Shown: piece by piece, positions 19,270-21,071 of the stretch
Numbering within the stretch: the first letter of the stretch is position 1
How the letters are laid out: each line of letters begins with the position of its first letter
Source of the DNA: Basidiobolus heterosporus B8920
Taxonomy: Eukaryota; Basidiobolomycota; Basidiobolomycetes; Basidiobolales; Basidiobolaceae
Direction: 5' to 3'
Length of the DNA: 21,071 nucleotides
NCBI GenBank assembly: GCA_000697455.1
Contig: JNET01032992.1
Coordinates: 1-21,071, forward strand
Made by a program: the position numbers and the translations under genes
The notes under the pieces: model-generated
What the model was told of the DNA's origin: nothing
Database searches by the model: none
The model's input: only the letters and a program-made list of their open reading frames with translations

Positions 19270-19940
19270 AGCTGTAGAAAGCCATGAGCATTCAAATTTT
19301 GAGCCTGTAAACTCATTGAATGACAAGTAGGCAAATAAAAAGTGAAATTGCAATGGAATCCTCTTAGCTTATTCTCTTAATCGCGCTGATCATTCTACGA
19401 TAAATAAATGTCCCACGCATGGAACATATCTAGCCCAACTCGATATACTTAAAATAACGCTGCTAATTCCTTTTCCGAGTCAGAGCTGACCTATTTCGCA
19501 CATCAGATTCCGCCTTTCGGATTCGTCACGTTGTGTGTGTGTTGTCGCTTCGTGCGACCAGAGCGATCGGGCAGTAGCACCGACTACCAGGTAAAAACTG
19601 TACTTGGTTCCATTTTACTAGGAACATATGGCCAGCAGAATCCCATGAACGTAATCGCTGACTCAGAAATGAATACTCCTCACAGGTACATGGTGCAGGC
19701 CTGATCCTTCGTTTTAAGAGGCCGGAAAGCGTGTCATACCAATGAATGCACAGCAAGGCACAATGATTGAGACCATGCAGTCTTTGACATAGCCAAAACT
19801 CGAATCTCCTCTCCATAAATGACTTTAGAGACATAAGAATACGAACGATCCTTTTCAGGAAAATTCCCTCTTATGAACAATCAAGCATACTTTTTCTTTA
19901 GATTGGTAACAGATTTATTTTCTCATGTGATAATCACTGA
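19270..19940. other. Convergent intergenic region, 671 nt
   Basis: It lies between the 3' ends of the broken secreted-protein gene (plus) and the chitinase gene (minus). A minus-strand frame at 19526-19834 (102 codons, rich in Cys/Trp/Arg) shows no recognisable domain and no promoter context, so it is not annotated as a gene. A small GT-rich tract (about 19532-19544) and a short GTCGC/GCGAC hairpin (about 19544-19558) are present. I found no tRNA A/B-box pair. Confidence 0.4.
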
Positions 19941-21071
19941 TTAACAGGCACCAAGGTCATTCCAGACATTTTGACTACTGCTGCCGGGAGTTTCGTTCTG
20001 GGTCCACCACTTAGCTTGCCAGAGGTGTCCATTGTAGACCACTTTTTGGGATCCACTATACCCGGTGGCCGAATTCCAATTAGTAACACCACTGCAAACT
20101 CCCGGAGTGGAGCTAGGGCTAGGTGATCCAGTGGAAATGATAGTACTTGCGGAGGCCGATGAGGTCTTGCTAGTGCTGTTAACGGTGGATGTAGGCTGAG
20201 GGGTAGTAGTAGTAGTAGTTATCGGAGGATTAGTAGGTGCTGAGCATCCGGAGCCAGTACAGCGAATACCCTGCAACACAGTAAGCAGCTCATCATTGGA
20301 ATCGTGGCTCATATCCCAGTACATCACACCACGAAGTCCAGATTGCTTGGTGTAGTCAACCTTAATCTTTAATGATTGAGGATCGTCATACGAGATGAAA
20401 CGCTTGTCACTAGCCCGGAACAGCCATGGGGTCTGGGTAGTGTTGTCCCAGTAGCGGTTCCAGCCACTAGCGGCTGTATAAGGCCCCGACTAGAGAATGT
20501 CACTACGAAGTGATTTCCACTTCCATATCCCGGAGTAGAAGGTTCCTTCGTTACAAAAGGCATTTGGATCGTTAGCATCGTAAGAATCCCCCTTGGGAGT
20601 AACACTATCCTTTGTGGCATACATATTACTAGGATTGGCATTCATATCAACAGTTGCGGTAAGAGAGCGGCCATAGAAAGGTAGTCCCATGACTAACTTA
20701 CTTGCCGGCCATTTGGCACCAAGCCAGTCATTGATAGATTGGCGGAAGGAGTAGGCTTCGCCACCCTTGGCAGTGTCATAGTTGAACGGAGCGTTAGGCC
20801 CAGTAGTAGCTGACCATGAACCCATAATATCGTAGGCCATGACATTGATAAAATCAAAGTATTGAGCGTGTGCAGATACATCAGCCAATGGCTTGCCATC
20901 AACACCATCGAATGGTTGTACTCTCACAGCACCAGTCAACAGTTTGTGCTCGTTAGGGAATTCAGCATCAAGGGCGGCCCTGAGCTCTTTAAGGAGAATT
21001 AGGTAATTGGCACTGTCATTCTTATCTATAACGTTGCAAACAGCCGCTGCTCTTCCTGGATACTCCCAGTC
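19941..21071 (-). pseudogene. Secreted GH18 chitinase with C-terminal CBM5/12-like module; 5' end off window; in-frame TAG
   Basis: The gene enters from the right edge and ends at TAA 19941. The first visible residues, DWEYPG, are the end of the GH18 catalytic signature DxxDxDxE, with the proton-donor Glu at the window border. Next come FDFINVMAYDIMGSW, KLVMGLPFYGRS, GIWKWKSLRS, TQTPWLF, ISYDDPQSLKIKVDY and GVMYWDMSHD. A Thr/Ser/Pro linker follows, encoded partly by an AGT/ACT microsatellite near 20205-20220. A roughly 45-residue chitin-binding module (WNSATGYSG..VVYNG..WQAKWWTQ, ending DLGAC) closes the protein. At 20490-20492 an in-frame TAG interrupts the catalytic barrel just after LRSDIL. 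The frame on both sides is the same and family-like, and no intron of workable size could remove the stop. As read, the product would lack the last barrel strand and the CBM. It may be a pseudogene, a null allele, a read error or a readthrough site. Confidence 0.85.

Noticed and set aside
19526-19834. 102-codon minus-strand frame rich in Cys, Trp and Arg
   Set aside because: No family features, sits in a convergent 3' intergenic region and has no promoter context. It is possibly a remnant, but nothing supports a gene.
17534-20492. TAG reassigned as a sense codon (two in-frame TAGs in coding-like frames)
   Set aside because: TAG is the natural terminator of the DUF202, reductase and His-rich genes, where family length and end fit well. 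Local gene damage is the simpler reading.
1-21071. CRISPR array, phage, transposase or tRNA/rRNA genes
   Set aside because: No spaced direct repeats, terminal inverted repeats, transposase motifs or paired A/B boxes were found by eye. A tRNAscan or Infernal run would be needed to exclude divergent RNAs.

Overview
The window looks like nuclear DNA of a fungus. It is compact and intron-rich. I could resolve 24 introns; most are about 46-90 nt, with GT...AG ends and frequent CTAAC/CTGAC branch sites. Gene content is fungal: a VTC/DUF202 membrane protein, an Xbp1-like APSES factor, a CSC1/OSCA channel, and a secreted GH18 chitinase with a Ser/Thr linker and a C-terminal chitin-binding module. The species cannot be named from sequence alone. 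Base composition and intron style are compatible with an early-diverging (non-Dikarya) fungus, but that is inference.

Layout. 1-601: AT-rich, with degenerate repeats. 602-1235 (+): DUF202 protein, 2 exons. 2075-3543 (+): unrecognised protein with a CxxC/CxxC zinc-ribbon-like motif and a PH-like domain, 6 exons. 3790-4884 (-): enolase-phosphatase E1 of methionine salvage, 7 exons with a 7-nt first coding exon. 5151-5918 (-): ribosomal protein uL2 (RPL2) with a 136-nt 5'UTR intron. 6616-9404 (+): TAF4 subunit of TFIID, 3 exons. 9427-9789 (-): small two-TM protein. 9990-11233 (+): NAD(P)-dependent reductase of the DFR/CCR/Gre2 type, 5 exons. 11466-12044 (-): His-rich secreted protein. About 12688-15944 (+): CSC1/OSCA/TMEM63 channel. 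16201-17052 (-): APSES/KilA-N transcription factor.

The right third differs. From about 17.05 kb gene density drops. There are telomere-like CCCTAA tracts and 16-bp tandem repeats, and a possible decayed minus-strand coding relic (17225-17611). Two secreted-protein genes follow that both look broken. One (18647-19269) carries a perfect 35-bp tandem duplication that shifts the frame. The other, the GH18 chitinase running off the right edge (19941-21071, minus), has one in-frame TAG inside the catalytic domain while everything downstream is still in frame.

The left two thirds are mostly housekeeping (translation, TFIID, methionine salvage, polyphosphate/vacuole, membrane channel) and are not an operon-like functional unit. 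The noteworthy part is the accessory right arm with recent-looking disruptions of secreted genes. I found no CRISPR array, confident tRNA/rRNA gene or recognisable transposase.
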